A stretch of 64,000 nucleotides of DNA from Rothia mucilaginosa (GCF_001061665.1 NZ_JVSP01000016.1:186001-250000), one strand, 5' to 3'. Positions 18,537-27,871 are shown, counted from the first letter of the stretch. Notes: generated by a model not told the origin, from the letters alone. A program made the numbers and translations.

Positions 18537-18602
18537 AGTGGCCCGAGCTGGTCGGGCGCGGTGTAGCACTATGTACGGTGTAGCACTCTGTGAAGGCGCG
18601 GG

Positions 18603-21600
18603 TTAGACGTCGAGTGCGACCACGCCGCGGCGTACCGCCTCGATGGCCTCCTCGCAGCGAGCGCGGATGACCGGGTCCAGGGAGCGGATGTGCGCGATCT
18701 GGTCCAGGGCGTCCAGTACCTGCTTGGCCCAGCGTACGAAGTCGCCGGCGGCGAGGCCGGTGTCTTCGATGGCTTTTGCGAGGTGGGCGCCGTTTGCCCA
18801 GGCGTACATGGGTTCGACCAGGCCGAAGTCGCAGGCGGGGGTTAGGTCGACCTTGAACTGTTCTTCTGAAGCGTTGAGGTCGGCGAGGCGCTGCGTGATG
18901 GTGGCGATGGGTGCGCGCAGGGAGGGGTGCGGGTAGTGCGCCAGGTACTCTACCGCGTCGCGTTTGCCCTGGTAGGTCAGTGCGGCGACGGTTGCGGCGA
19001 TGGCGGCGGGCTCCAGTCCGTCGAGGAAGTGCGCGTCTAGGCACAGGGCGGTGAGTAGGTCGCGTTCGCCGTAGATGCGGCGTAGGGCCTGGCCGCCGGT
19101 GGTTAGCGACAGTTCGCCGTTTTCGGTGCGTTCGACGTAGCCGTAGCTTTCCAGCAGGCGTGCGATGCGGTTGAAGACCTGGGCGATTGTGTTGGTGCGG
19201 CGGGCGATTTGGCGGCGCAACCCTTCGGTTTCGGAGTTGAGTTTCTGCCAGCGTTCGGCCCAGCGCATGTGGTTTGCGCGGTCGGAGCAGCCGTGGCACG
19301 GGTGGTTGCGTAGCTGAGCCTGTAGAGCCTCCAGCTGTGCGTCAATGCTGTTCTGACGAGCAGGGATGTTCTGCTGTGCGAGCGCACGCGGGGCGCGGCC
19401 GTCGTAGAGTGCCTGACGCATGCGGCTTGCGGTGTCGCGGCGTTCCTTGGGGGTTTTGAGGCTCAGGCGCTTGGGGATTTTGATGCGTGAGACCGGTTCG
19501 ATGGCGCCTTCGAAGTCGCGGGTTGAGGCGGTGCGCTGGTGCGCGTCCTCGGTGACGATGCCGATGCGGGGGTCGGCGTGCGAGTCGGAGCGGGTGATGA
19601 CGACCGCGTAGCCGCGGGAGCGGCCGTGCGGGATGTAGATGATGTCGCCGGGCAACAGCTGCTGGATGCTGTGGTGTGCCTGCGCGCGGGCGTGGCGTTC
19701 GTTGCTCTTGGAGGCTTTCTTCTCCAGTTCGGCGATTTGGCGGCTGAGCTGGATGTATTCGGTGAAGTCGCCGAGGTGGCATGCCATTGCTTCGCGGTAG
19801 CCTTCCAGGGCGTTTTCGTTTTTGCGTACGCGGGAGGCGATGCCCACGACCGACTTGTCGGCCTGGAACTGTGCGAAGGAGGATTCGAGGATTTTGCGGG
19901 TGCGTTCGGCGCCGTAGGAGGCGATGAGGTTTGCCGCCATGTTGTAGGTGGGGCGGAATGAGGAGTTCAGCGGGTAGGTGCGGGTTGAGGCGAGGGTTGC
20001 CACGTGTTCCGGGGACAGGCCGGGGCGCCATATGACGACCGCGTGGCCTTCGATGTCGATGCCGCGGCGGCCGGCGCGTCCGGTCAGCTGGGTGTATTCG
20101 CCGGGGGTGATGTCCACGTGGGATTCGCCGTTGTACTTGGTGAGCTTTTCCAGGATGACGGTGCGTGCGGGCATGTTGATGCCCAGCGCGAGGGTTTCGG
20201 TGGCGAAGACCAGCTTGACCAGGCCCTGGGTGAAGAGAGCCTCCACGACCTCCTTGAAGAGGGGTAGCAGGCCAGCGTGGTGTGCCGCGATACCGCGAAT
20301 CAGCCCGTCGCGCCATTCGTAGTAGCCGAGGGTGTTCAGGTCGCGGGTGTCCAGGTGTGCCGTGGCCTCCGCAATGTAGGCGCGGATGGTCTGCTGCTGT
20401 TCGGGGGTGGTGAGCGTAATGTCGGCTGCCACGCACTGGCTGACCGCGCCGTCGCATCCGGCGCGGGAGAAGATGAAGCAGATGGCGGGCAGTAGACCCT
20501 GCTTGTCGAGGGCGCGGACCATTTCGGGGCGGGTGATGCGCTGGGGGCGCAGCGGTGCCTGTTCGCCGCGCTCACCGTCTGAGTAGCGGCGCGTGCGGTC
20601 TGAGCGGCCGCGCTCGCCGCTGCTGAAGGTTTCGTTGAGCCAGCCTTCGCGGCGGTGGCGGAAGCGTTCACGCTTGCCGCCGTAGCGGCCGCGTCCCGGG
20701 CCGGAACGGAAGCCGGGGCGTAGTGCCTTCAGCTGCGGGTTCAGGCGCAGGCCGGCCAGCAGAGGGTTGGCGCCCGCCTCTACGGATGCGCCGCGCTGCT
20801 TGGCCTTCTGCGTCTTCTTTGCCTGTTTGCGGGAGAGCTGCTCCTCCGGCTCCTGGTTTTTGCCGTTTTTGCCGTGTGCCGAGTTGTCCTCGGGCACGAA
20901 GAGGTCTACCACGCGGTGGCCGACCATCATGTGCTGCCACAGGGGCACCGGGCGGTGCTCGGAGACGATGACGTCCGTGCCGCCGCGCACCGTGTCCAGC
21001 CAGGCTCCGAACTCCTCGACGTTCGACACCGTAGCCGACAGGGAGATGACGTTCACGTGCTCGGGAAGGTGAATAATCGCCTCTTCCCACACCGCGCCGC
21101 GGAAACGGTCCGCCAGGTAGTGCACCTCGTCCATGACCACGTACCCCAGGCCGTTCAGGGTGGTGGAGTTGGCGTAGAGCATGTTGCGCAGCACCTCGGT
21201 GGTCATCACGACCACGGGGGCTTCGGTGTTGATGCTCGTGTCGCCGGTCAGCAGGCCCACGTAGTCCTCGCCGTACGCGCGCACGAAATCGTGGTACTTC
21301 TGGTTGCTCAGCGCCTTGATCGGGGTCGTGTAGAACGCCTTCATGCCGCGGCGTAGCGCCAGGTAGATGCCGAACTCGCCCACGATGGTCTTACCCGCGC
21401 CCGTGGGGGCGGCCACGAGGACGGAGCGGTCCGCCTCCACCGCGGCACACGCCTGACGCTGAAAGTCGTCCAGCGGGAAATCCAAGGAGGCCTCAAACGC
21501 GCCCAGGGCGCTCTTGGCGTATGCGGAGCGTTCGCGGGATGCGGCGTACGCGGCGGCGTAGTCGGTGCCGGGGTGCTCGTCAGAGGGGTGTGCGTCGGAT

Positions 21601-21626
21601 GCGTGCTGTGCGTGGTGCTTAGTCAT
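18603..21626 (-). CDS. helY: Ski2-like DEVH-box helicase HelY
   Basis: A 1007-residue ATP-dependent RNA helicase of the Ski2/Mtr4 class. Walker A APTGAGKT is at 73-80, the DEVH box at 166-169, SAT at 197-199, LALGINMPART near 479-488 and motif VI QLTGRAGRRG at 513-522; the C-terminal half holds the winged-helix and ratchet-type domains. Between the two RecA domains, about 245-365 is a long Lys/Arg/Gly-rich insertion with RGR, RYGGKRERFRHRR and GERG elements. ATG 21626 is chosen because family similarity begins there and TACACT lies 9 nt upstream. HelY next to tatC/tatA and paf genes is conserved in actinobacteria. Confidence 0.92.
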   Translation of the reverse strand: MTKHHAQHASDAHPSDEHPGTDYAAAYAASRERSAYAKSALGAFEASLDFPLDDFQRQACAAVEADRSVLVAAPTGAGKTIVGEFGIYLALRRGMKAFYTTPIKALSNQKYHDFVRAYGEDYVGLLTGDTSINTEAPVVVMTTEVLRNMLYANSTTLNGLGYVVMDEVHYLADRFRGAVWEEAIIHLPEHVNVISLSATVSNVEEFGAWLDTVRGGTDVIVSEHRPVPLWQHMMVGHRVVDLFVPEDNSAHGKNGKNQEPEEQLSRKQAKKTQKAKQRGASVEAGANPLLAGLRLNPQLKALRPGFRSGPGRGRYGGKRERFRHRREGWLNETFSSGERGRSDRTRRYSDGERGEQAPLRPQRITRPEMVRALDKQGLLPAICFIFSRAGCDGAVSQCVAADITLTTPEQQQTIRAYIAEATAHLDTRDLNTLGYYEWRDGLIRGIAAHHAGLLPLFKEVVEALFTQGLVKLVFATETLALGINMPARTVILEKLTKYNGESHVDITPGEYTQLTGRAGRRGIDIEGHAVVIWRPGLSPEHVATLASTRTYPLNSSFRPTYNMAANLIASYGAERTRKILESSFAQFQADKSVVGIASRVRKNENALEGYREAMACHLGDFTEYIQLSRQIAELEKKASKSNERHARAQAHHSIQQLLPGDIIYIPHGRSRGYAVVITRSDSHADPRIGIVTEDAHQRTASTRDFEGAIEPVSRIKIPKRLSLKTPKERRDTASRMRQALYDGRAPRALAQQNIPARQNSIDAQLEALQAQLRNHPCHGCSDRANHMRWAERWQKLNSETEGLRRQIARRTNTIAQVFNRIARLLESYGYVERTENGELSLTTGGQALRRIYGERDLLTALCLDAHFLDGLEPAAIAATVAALTYQGKRDAVEYLAHYPHPSLRAPIATITQRLADLNASEEQFKVDLTPACDFGLVEPMYAWANGAHLAKAIEDTGLAAGDFVRWAKQVLDALDQIAHIRSLDPVIRARCEEAIEAVRRGVVALDV

Positions 21627-21831
21627 GGTACATCCAGTGTAGCGGCTGGCCTGCCGGCGCTCGGCTCGAAGCGGCGGCTTCCGGCCGATATCAGGTACGG
21701 GCGAACACATAGGTGAAAACACGTGGCACGCGGCGGCTCGAGCCCGACCGCGAGCGCATCCGGCGCGTCTTCTGAGCCTTGAAATCTTGGGCCTTGAAAT
21801 CTTCCGGTCGGTGCGTGCTGGCGGGTACGCG

Positions 21832-21873
21832 GAAAGGGCGGGGCGCAGAGGTGAATCTGTGCCCCGCCCTTTC
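21832..21873 (-). terminator. tatC terminator
   Basis: A perfect 13-bp stem GAAAGGGCGGGGC with its complement (21832-21844, 21861-21873) plus an inner GCAGA/TCTGT stem lies 38 nt past tatC. Confidence 0.85.
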
Positions 21874-21910
21874 AGCGAGTACCCGTGATGTGGTGTTCCG
21901 TCAGGAACGT

Positions 21911-22792
21911 TTAGGAGGTTTTTTCTTCGTCGAAGTAGCCCATCTTGGCCAGGTCTTCGGCGCTGGTTGCGGTGTTCAGGGTTGCTTCGTCTGCGCCCTG
22001 CGCCAGCTTGGCGAGCTTGCGGTCGCGGCGCTTGTCGTTGAACATGCAGATGCCGATGGCCGCGAAGAAGAAGATGAGCAGCGGCGCCATGAGGACGAAC
22101 ATCATCATGATGTCACTACCGGGTGCGGTCAGTGCCGCGATGACTGCGACGAGGACGACGACCCAGCGCCAGGACTTCAGGATGGTCTTGCCTCGGATCA
22201 GGCCGAGCATGTTGATGCCGACGAGAATGACGGGGATGATGAAGGCGCAGGAGAAGGTGACGACGAACTTCAGGATGAAGGAGATGTACACGCCGGCGTC
22301 AATGTAGTTACTTTCGTTGACGGGGGTGAACTTCAGCAGTGCGTAGACGACGCCGGGGAGGGTGAAGTACGAGATGGCCACACCGCAGCCGAAGGCGAAG
22401 ATGGCTGCGGTGAGGAAACCCGCGAGGTACTTCTTTTCCTTGGTGTGTAGCGCCGGTAGCAGGAATCGCAGCGCCTGGTAGAGCCAGACGGGGGACGCAA
22501 TCACCATGCCGATGTACATACCAACTTTGAGCAGCTGGTCGAAGGGGGATGCAACGCTACCGTAGTTCAGGTTGGCGTTGCGGCCGGTTTCTGCGTTGAT
22601 CTGCTGCAGGGGTGCGGAGATCATTTCGATGAAGGGCTGGTAGAGGAAGACCGTGCCGATGATGGCCGCGATGATGGTCGCGATGGCCGCCTTGATGAAG
22701 CGGTCGCGAAATTCGCGTAGGTGTTCCTTGAGTTCCATGCGCGCTTCAGGGTTGAGTTTGCGGTTGCGCACGTCCTGGTCGGGTGTTGCCAC
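21911..22792 (-). CDS. tatC: Sec-independent translocase subunit TatC
   Basis: TatC is the multi-spanning receptor that recognises twin-arginine signal peptides of folded proteins. The 293-residue protein has the conserved MELKEHLREFRDRFIKAA start (about 19-36), six predicted membrane helices up to about residue 245, and a charged cytoplasmic tail. tatA lies 120 nt upstream on the same strand with a hairpin between them, which may make TatA more abundant than TatC. Confidence 0.95.
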   Translation of the reverse strand: MATPDQDVRNRKLNPEARMELKEHLREFRDRFIKAAIATIIAAIIGTVFLYQPFIEMISAPLQQINAETGRNANLNYGSVASPFDQLLKVGMYIGMVIASPVWLYQALRFLLPALHTKEKKYLAGFLTAAIFAFGCGVAISYFTLPGVVYALLKFTPVNESNYIDAGVYISFILKFVVTFSCAFIIPVILVGINMLGLIRGKTILKSWRWVVVLVAVIAALTAPGSDIMMMFVLMAPLLIFFFAAIGICMFNDKRRDRKLAKLAQGADEATLNTATSAEDLAKMGYFDEEKTS

Positions 22793-22852
22793 GGGGTGTC
22801 CTCTGGGTGTCTGTGCCTATGGTTGGCTGAGGGGTTTGGGGGCGGTGCCGCA

Positions 22853-22886
22853 AAACCCGTGCCGGCCGGTGGGCGGGCACGGGTTT
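22853..22886 (-). terminator. tatA-tatC intercistronic hairpin
   Basis: An 11-bp perfect stem (22853-22863 with 22876-22886) between tatA and tatC. It could stop part of the transcripts after tatA or protect their 3' end. Confidence 0.7.
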
Positions 22887-22912
22887 GGGGCGTGGTGTGT
22901 TGAGACCGTTGG

Positions 22913-23164
22913 TTACTTGGTTTCGGTCTTACCGTTGTCTACGACCTCGCCGGTGACGACCTCTTCACCGTTCTCTGCCTTGGTGGCGTCCTTCTTGGGG
23001 TCGCTCTTGGCGTCGTTCTTGAGGCCTTCGACCTCGGTCTTGAAGATGCGCATGGACTGGCCGAGGCTACGTGCCATGCCGGGGAGCTTGGGGGCGCCGA
23101 AGAGCAGGACGACGAGGAGGATAACGACAATGATGGTTGCCGGGTGGCTGAAAATCTGGCCCAT
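22913..23164 (-). CDS. tatA: Sec-independent translocase subunit TatA
   Basis: TatA polymerises to form the conducting element of the twin-arginine exporter. The 83-residue protein has one membrane helix (about 8-23), the FGAPKLP hinge, an amphipathic helix (MARSLGQSMRIFKTEV, about 30-45) and a charged tail. AGAAAGG precedes the ATG. It follows the 112-residue membrane protein gene by 15 nt and precedes tatC. Confidence 0.95.
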   Translation of the reverse strand: MGQIFSHPATIIVVILLVVLLFGAPKLPGMARSLGQSMRIFKTEVEGLKNDAKSDPKKDATKAENGEEVVTGEVVDNGKTETK

Positions 23165-23179
23165 GATGTGCCTTTCTGG

Positions 23180-23518
23180 TTAGAGCAGGTCTCCGATGTT
23201 TTGAGGTTGGCCGAGTCGATCTCGTCGGGAGACCCGTCGCTTGATCCGCTCAGACCTGCGTGTCTGTTTGCCTTGTTCGTAGTTATTGTATGCCTCGGTG
23301 ATGGGTGTGAATACCCCGAGGGTGGTGTCTCGCGGGAGTTTTCGAGTGGCGTTTGCTTGCGCGGTGTCGAATTGTCCCTCGATTGACTCGACCCAGGTAA
23401 CGGTTTCGTCGAGTAGCGTGAAACCGCGAGTGAGTGCTTTGTAGGTGAACCATGCCAAGTAGAGGAGCGAGCAGATGATGAGCGCGCCCCATAGCAAAAT
23501 CCAGAACCACCAAGACAT
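23180..23518 (-). CDS. Small single-span membrane protein
   Basis: A 112-residue protein with one N-terminal membrane helix (about residues 3-25, Trp-rich start MSWWFW) and a charged cytoplasmic region (ETVTWVESIEGQFD near 42, then a basic segment RRSERIKRRVSRRDR near 86-100). I do not recognise a family. ATG 23518 is preferred over 23527 because TATAAT lies 7 nt before it. It is the first gene of a likely operon with tatA and tatC, so it may affect envelope or export functions; that is inference. Confidence 0.75.
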   Translation of the reverse strand: MSWWFWILLWGALIICSLLYLAWFTYKALTRGFTLLDETVTWVESIEGQFDTAQANATRKLPRDTTLGVFTPITEAYNNYEQGKQTRRSERIKRRVSRRDRLGQPQNIGDLL

Positions 23519-23525
23519 GGGAACC

Positions 23526-23531
23526 ATTATA
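23526..23531 (-). promoter_or_regulatory. -10 box TATAAT, leaderless type
   Basis: A perfect consensus TATAAT on the minus strand, 7 nt before the ATG at 23518. It probably drives the membrane protein-tatA-tatC unit. Confidence 0.65.
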
Positions 23532-23611
23532 CAAGTTTTGAGGTGTTGTTTTGGTGGGGTGTTGATGTGTTCTGGGGGTTTTAGTCGTGTTTTTGCGGAT
23601 GGGTGTAGGGT

Positions 23612-25924
23612 CTAGTTTTCTCTGGGCGAAGCGGGGTTGGCGTTGGCGAGGGCGGTGAGGTGCTCGAGGAGGGCGGCGCGCAGGTGCGCGGGCCCGGTGA
23701 TTTCGAGGGATCCGCGGTGTGCAATGACGGTGTCGATGATGTTCTTATCCCCGGCGCCAGCGATGTTGTTGTAGTGCACGCGGACGTGGGTGGTTTTGGT
23801 GCCTTTTCGGGCGTGCTCGGCGCTGCGGCGCTTGTAGGTTGCGGTGAGGTTTTCGAGGGTTTCGCCGCCGGGGGTGTGGTCGGTGGGGTGGATGCGCAGA
23901 TCGACGCTGGGGTTGGTGGTGGTTTTGTGCTGCTTGGCGTGCCAGTCGTTGACGGTGCTGTCGTGGTTGGGGCCGATGTAGTGCGGCTGTGCTTCGCCTG
24001 CGGGCGCGTAGCTGCTGATGCGGGTGAGGCGGAAGTTGCGCCAGAAGACAGGTTCGACGGGGGTGGGCTCGGCGCTGGTGGAATTGGTGGAGGCGCTCTC
24101 CCCCGCCGCGCTCGCGGGCTTCACGTTCTCAGCGGCAGGGCTCTCAGACAGCGTAGCGAGGTGGCGTGCCTCGCTGGCGCGGCACCACGCGTGCAGGTAG
24201 AGGCGGTCGCGGTGCAGGGTGAGCGCCACCGGGTCGACGACGCGTTCCGCATCGCGGGTGCCGTAGGTGATGGTGAGGGCGCGTCCGCTGGCGAGGGCGG
24301 CGCGCGCCTCCTGCAGCCGGGGGTCCTCGGGTGCGAAGAGCAGGTGCTTCGCGTAGTCGGTGGTGCGCGGGTAGGCCTCCGCGAGCGCGGCGAGGATCGC
24401 GGCCGGTCGCGGGTCGCCCGAGTACATCAGGTCGGCTGCGGAGAGCGTGAAGACGAGGATGGCCAGCTCGGTGTCGGTGAGGCGGGTGTAGTTGAGCAGG
24501 GTGAGGGATGCGGCGCCATCGCTGAATTCGGGGAGCAGGTTGAGACGGGCGGGGTTGGCTGCGTCGGGATCCTTAGCCTCAGAGTAGAAGGGTACCTCGT
24601 CGAATTCGTCGTAGATGGCGTTGATAATTTTGTCGAGCTTGGCTGCGTTGTTGTTGTCGACGCGGTAGAGGGGGTTGAGCTTGTTGAGGGGCATGGGCGT
24701 CTCGCCGTGGACGTCGGCCCAGCGGTCGGCGCGGTGCAGCGCGAGGATGAGGTCGTCGAGATCGTCGAGGGCGTCGTTGCGGGAACGCTGGGTTGTGGGG
24801 AACCACTTGGCGGGGGTTTCGGGTTCGCCGGTGTGCAGGGCGATGAGCTCACGCAAAAGTTCCCGCTGGGCGGCGTGGCTGTCCTGCTGGCGGCCGGTCA
24901 GGGTCTTGCCGGATGCGGGGTTCGCGTCGTGGTGCGGCTGGATGAGCCAGCCGGCGCAGGTGGCGTCGATGGCGCTGTCTACGGCGCCATAGGAGGGCAC
25001 GGTGAAGGGTGCGGCGGGGTCCTCGGCACCGGGGTTGGGGTCGAGGACGGCGAGGGTCTCTTCGTAGCCGCTGATTTTCTTGAGGCGGGTGCGGGCCTCG
25101 TAGGCGGGGTTGATGGGTGCGGGGTCGATGCTTGAGAACACGTCGAGGCTTCGGATGCGGTCGGTGCGGTAAGTGTAGGTCTTGCGCTCTTCGGGGGTTT
25201 TGTCGCCGAGGGGAAAGTGCGCGACGAGATACCAGGAGCCGTAGCTGTAGATGAGGCCGGCAACGCTGACCTTCTCGTAGGTTTTGATGTCTCCACCGCT
25301 GCCCTGATAAGTGAAGTTGAGGGTCTTGCGCTGCGCGTAGGCGGTGAAGAGCTCGTAGAGGTGCGGGTCGTCGCTGAAGTGCAGGCGCTGGATGTGCTCG
25401 CGGTAGGCGTGCAGGTCGCGGGCGCGCTGCTTGACGGTTTTGGTGAGGGGCGGCTGGTTGTCCCGTTTGATCTCTTCGATTCGGGTGACGTTAGCCGCGG
25501 TGAGCGCCTCGTCGGTGAGGTGCTCGCTCGTGAGCGCAATCTTGCGCAGGATGCGGTAGGCCTCGTCCTGCAGTTCGGTACCTTCCCAGCCGCGCAGCTC
25601 GGCGTTGAGGAGGCGGAATTCTTCGGCGGTGGGGTTCCACGCGGTCAGCGAGTCGGGGGCTTCTGCGTTGAGGCGGTAGCGTCCGGAGGTGTCGGTGGTG
25701 AAGTGGGTGATGCGCGCGCCGGCGTCGCGCAGGGTCTGCTTGGCGCGTTCGAAGGCGCGTTCGCTCGCCTCGGAGAGCGCGGCCCCCGGGGCGGAGGTCT
25801 TGATGCCCAGGAGGCTGAGGAACTCGTCGCGGCTGATGCCGTTGCGGCGGGTGGCTTCGTCGGGCGCCTCGGCGACGGTGGCGAGGCGGTTCAGGGTCAT
25901 GAAAAGCTGAGCTGCGGTGGACAT
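23612..25924 (-). CDS. pafBC: PafBC fused WYL-domain transcription regulator
   Basis: PafB and PafC form the actinobacterial DNA-damage activator that works independently of LexA/RecA. Here both are in one 770-residue chain: a helix-turn-helix (about 1-85), a first WYL domain with Trp231-Tyr232-Leu233, a second helical/HTH part from about 340, and a second WYL-like domain with RLYLHAW and RNFRLTRISS. A Ser/Thr/Glu/Pro-rich insertion lies within the second WYL region. Natural fusion is known in Arthrobacter. ATG 25924 is set by family start and by TATGAT 6 nt upstream. It stands between the FKBP genes and tatA as part of the paf-tat-helY neighbourhood. Confidence 0.9.
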   Translation of the reverse strand: MSTAAQLFMTLNRLATVAEAPDEATRRNGISRDEFLSLLGIKTSAPGAALSEASERAFERAKQTLRDAGARITHFTTDTSGRYRLNAEAPDSLTAWNPTAEEFRLLNAELRGWEGTELQDEAYRILRKIALTSEHLTDEALTAANVTRIEEIKRDNQPPLTKTVKQRARDLHAYREHIQRLHFSDDPHLYELFTAYAQRKTLNFTYQGSGGDIKTYEKVSVAGLIYSYGSWYLVAHFPLGDKTPEERKTYTYRTDRIRSLDVFSSIDPAPINPAYEARTRLKKISGYEETLAVLDPNPGAEDPAAPFTVPSYGAVDSAIDATCAGWLIQPHHDANPASGKTLTGRQQDSHAAQRELLRELIALHTGEPETPAKWFPTTQRSRNDALDDLDDLILALHRADRWADVHGETPMPLNKLNPLYRVDNNNAAKLDKIINAIYDEFDEVPFYSEAKDPDAANPARLNLLPEFSDGAASLTLLNYTRLTDTELAILVFTLSAADLMYSGDPRPAAILAALAEAYPRTTDYAKHLLFAPEDPRLQEARAALASGRALTITYGTRDAERVVDPVALTLHRDRLYLHAWCRASEARHLATLSESPAAENVKPASAAGESASTNSTSAEPTPVEPVFWRNFRLTRISSYAPAGEAQPHYIGPNHDSTVNDWHAKQHKTTTNPSVDLRIHPTDHTPGGETLENLTATYKRRSAEHARKGTKTTHVRVHYNNIAGAGDKNIIDTVIAHRGSLEITGPAHLRAALLEHLTALANANPASPREN

Positions 25925-25930
25925 GGTTCC

Positions 25931-25936
25931 ATCATA
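25931..25936 (-). promoter_or_regulatory. -10 box TATGAT of pafBC, leaderless type
   Basis: TATGAT on the minus strand is followed by 6 nt and the ATG at 25924. Confidence 0.6.
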
Positions 25937-26069
25937 CCGTCTGTGTTCCGCGGCACTCGTTGAGCGTGCGGGAAGGTTACGGGAGGGATACGGAAGAGCC
26001 GTAGGAAGGGCGAGCCGGTATAGAAAGTCCACCGGCACGCGCCATCAACACGCATCCCCGGTGCGCAAA

Positions 26070-26110
26070 AGCCCGGCGCCTCTCCCACAATCGGGAGAAA
26101 GCACCGGGCT
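26070..26110 (-). terminator. FKBP gene terminator
   Basis: AGCCCGG/CCGGGCT (26070-26076 with 26104-26110) and TCTCCC/GGGAGA form a two-part stem; on the minus strand TTTT follows. Confidence 0.75.
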
Positions 26111-26151
26111 ACGCGTCTTTTACGCAAGAAGCGTGAGAACCTGGCTAGTCC

Positions 26152-26547
26152 TTAGCGAACGTCGAGCAGGTCCACCACGAAAATCAGGGACTCGCCGGGC
26201 TTAATGACCGAACCCGCGCCGCGGTCACCGTAGGCCATGTCGGCGGGAATCTCCAGGCGACGACGGCCGCCGACCTTCATGCCGAGCAGACCTTCATCCC
26301 AGCCGCGGATAACCTGGCCAACGCCAACCTGGAAGGGCAGCGGCTCGCCGCGGTTCCAGGAAGCGTCGAACTCCTCGCCGGTAGAGAAGGCCACGCCGAC
26401 GTAGTGGGTGAGCACGCGGGAACCGGGAACGACCTCGGCGCCGGTGCCCTCAATCAGGTCGGTGATGACCAGCTCGGTGGGGGCGTCGCCCTCGGGGAAA
26501 TCGATTTCGGGCTTTTCGCGGTCGAGCTTACGCTGGCCGAAAGACAT
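26152..26547 (-). CDS. FKBP-type peptidyl-prolyl isomerase
   Basis: A 131-residue cytoplasmic FKBP domain that catalyses cis-trans isomerisation of prolyl bonds. The single domain shows VLTHYVGVAFSTGEEFDASW, GVGQVIRGWDEGLLGMKVGGRRRLEIP and AYGDRGAG, the standard active-site aromatic and Ile positions. The start at 26547 is fixed by AAAGGAG 7 nt upstream. It lies after the lipoprotein FKBP gene with a strong hairpin between them. Confidence 0.92.
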   Translation of the reverse strand: MSFGQRKLDREKPEIDFPEGDAPTELVITDLIEGTGAEVVPGSRVLTHYVGVAFSTGEEFDASWNRGEPLPFQVGVGQVIRGWDEGLLGMKVGGRRRLEIPADMAYGDRGAGSVIKPGESLIFVVDLLDVR

Positions 26548-26592
26548 GGTGGTCTCCTTTGATTGATTCGAAGTGATTCGAAATGGTGGGGT

Positions 26593-26627
26593 GCGCTCGC
26601 CGCCCATCTCATGTGGGCGGCGAGCGC
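26593..26627 (-). terminator. Hairpin between the two FKBP genes
   Basis: A perfect 14-bp stem GCGCTCGCCGCCCA with its complement (26593-26606, 26614-26627) around a 7-nt loop, about 30 nt past the upstream FKBP gene. Confidence 0.8.
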
Positions 26628-26656
26628 GGTTGAAAACGTGGGTAGCGTTCCCGGGT

Positions 26657-27715
26657 TTACTGCGCGGTAGCCGAGGGCGCCGGGGTTGCGGTGGCCGCAT
26701 CCGTGGAGGCGCCCGAAGCCGATGCGGAGGCGGCGGCGGCGGAAGCGGCCTGAGCCCGTTGCAGGGTCTGCGGGTTCTCCTCGGCGCCCAGGATATCCAC
26801 GACGAACACGAGGGTGCCGGTCGGGGTGGAACCGTTGGCGGACTCGTTGCCGTACGCCTGGTCTGCCGGGATAATCAGCTCAACGCGGGAGCCGACCTTC
26901 TTGCCGGTCAGGCCGGCGGTCCAGCCCTTAATAACGCCCTGCAGGGACAGCGCCGCGGGGATCTTCTCGTAGTTGCCGTCGAAGACCTTGCCGTCGGAGT
27001 ACTGCACACCGAGGTAGCGCACGTAGATGGTGTCGGTAGCCTTCACCTCGGGGCCGGTGCCCTCGATGAGGGTCTTAGCGGTCAGCTCGGTGACGTCCTG
27101 CTTGGTGTCGGGCAGCTTGATTTCAGCCTTGCCGGTGGACTCGTCCAGGGTGAAGGAGGGCAGGGACGGGTCGGCGGGCTGAGCGGTGCCGGTGGCGTAC
27201 TTGGGTAGCTTAGCCTTGACGGTGTACACCTCAACGTTGGTTGCGGTACCCGGGGACGCGGTCGAGGCGGTGGGCGTGCCGGAGGCGGTGCGCTGCTGCA
27301 GGATGTTGGTGCTGTAGGAGAAGGAGCCGCCAACCTTGATCTCCTTGAGCTTCTCGTACACCTCGGGGGCTGCCTGCTTGAGCTGGTCGTTGATGGGCAG
27401 CAGAATCGGTTCGCTGGAGTAGGTGGAACCGGCCACCTTGCCGTTAGCACCGTTGAACACGGCCGCCTCGACGAGCACGAAATCGCCATCGTTAATGGAG
27501 TCGCCGTTACCGGTCTCAATCACGTGCGCGGTGGGGGTGGATGCGGCGAAGGGGGTCGCGAAGGACACCTCGGGCTCCGCGGTGGCGCTCTTGAGGGTGT
27601 ACTTGACGCCGGAGAGGTCATCGTTGGGACCGGCCTTGGGGGCGCAGGCGCTGAGAGCGAGCGCAAGGGCGACGCCTCCGACGCCGATATAGGTTAGGGG
27701 TGAGCGTTTGGTCAT
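26657..27715 (-). CDS. FKBP-type isomerase lipoprotein
   Basis: A 352-residue exported lipoprotein isomerase. The signal peptide ends in the lipobox LSAC with Cys24. Residues about 55-180 form a first, degenerate FKBP-like domain lacking the active-site pattern; about 195-300 is a standard FKBP domain (VRYLGVQYSDGKVFDGNY, GVIKGWTAGLTGKKVGSRVELIIPADQAYG). The tail is Ala/Ser-rich. AGAGGA precedes the ATG. It probably folds secreted proteins at the outer face of the membrane. Confidence 0.9.
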   Translation of the reverse strand: MTKRSPLTYIGVGGVALALALSACAPKAGPNDDLSGVKYTLKSATAEPEVSFATPFAASTPTAHVIETGNGDSINDGDFVLVEAAVFNGANGKVAGSTYSSEPILLPINDQLKQAAPEVYEKLKEIKVGGSFSYSTNILQQRTASGTPTASTASPGTATNVEVYTVKAKLPKYATGTAQPADPSLPSFTLDESTGKAEIKLPDTKQDVTELTAKTLIEGTGPEVKATDTIYVRYLGVQYSDGKVFDGNYEKIPAALSLQGVIKGWTAGLTGKKVGSRVELIIPADQAYGNESANGSTPTGTLVFVVDILGAEENPQTLQRAQAASAAAASASASGASTDAATATPAPSATAQ

Positions 27716-27871
27716 GATATATCCTCTGGTCGTGTGCGCGCCGGATAATGCGCGCGCCTTCAGAATAGTTTACAGGTACGGGGTCTGGGCGGTCTCATGC
27801 TACCGTCCGCGGCTGTGGGCAGGCTGTGCGCGGACGGAGTATCCGCAGGGTTGAAGCGTGTCTGCGAGGTT

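Noticed and set aside
18502-19299. Arg/Pro-rich open frame overlapping the helY 3' end
   Set aside because: Out-of-frame reading of GC-rich codons with shadow-like composition.
23660-25135. A 491-codon open frame on the plus strand opposite pafBC
   Set aside because: Gly/Val-rich antisense shadow of a high-GC gene; the opposite strand carries clear WYL domains.
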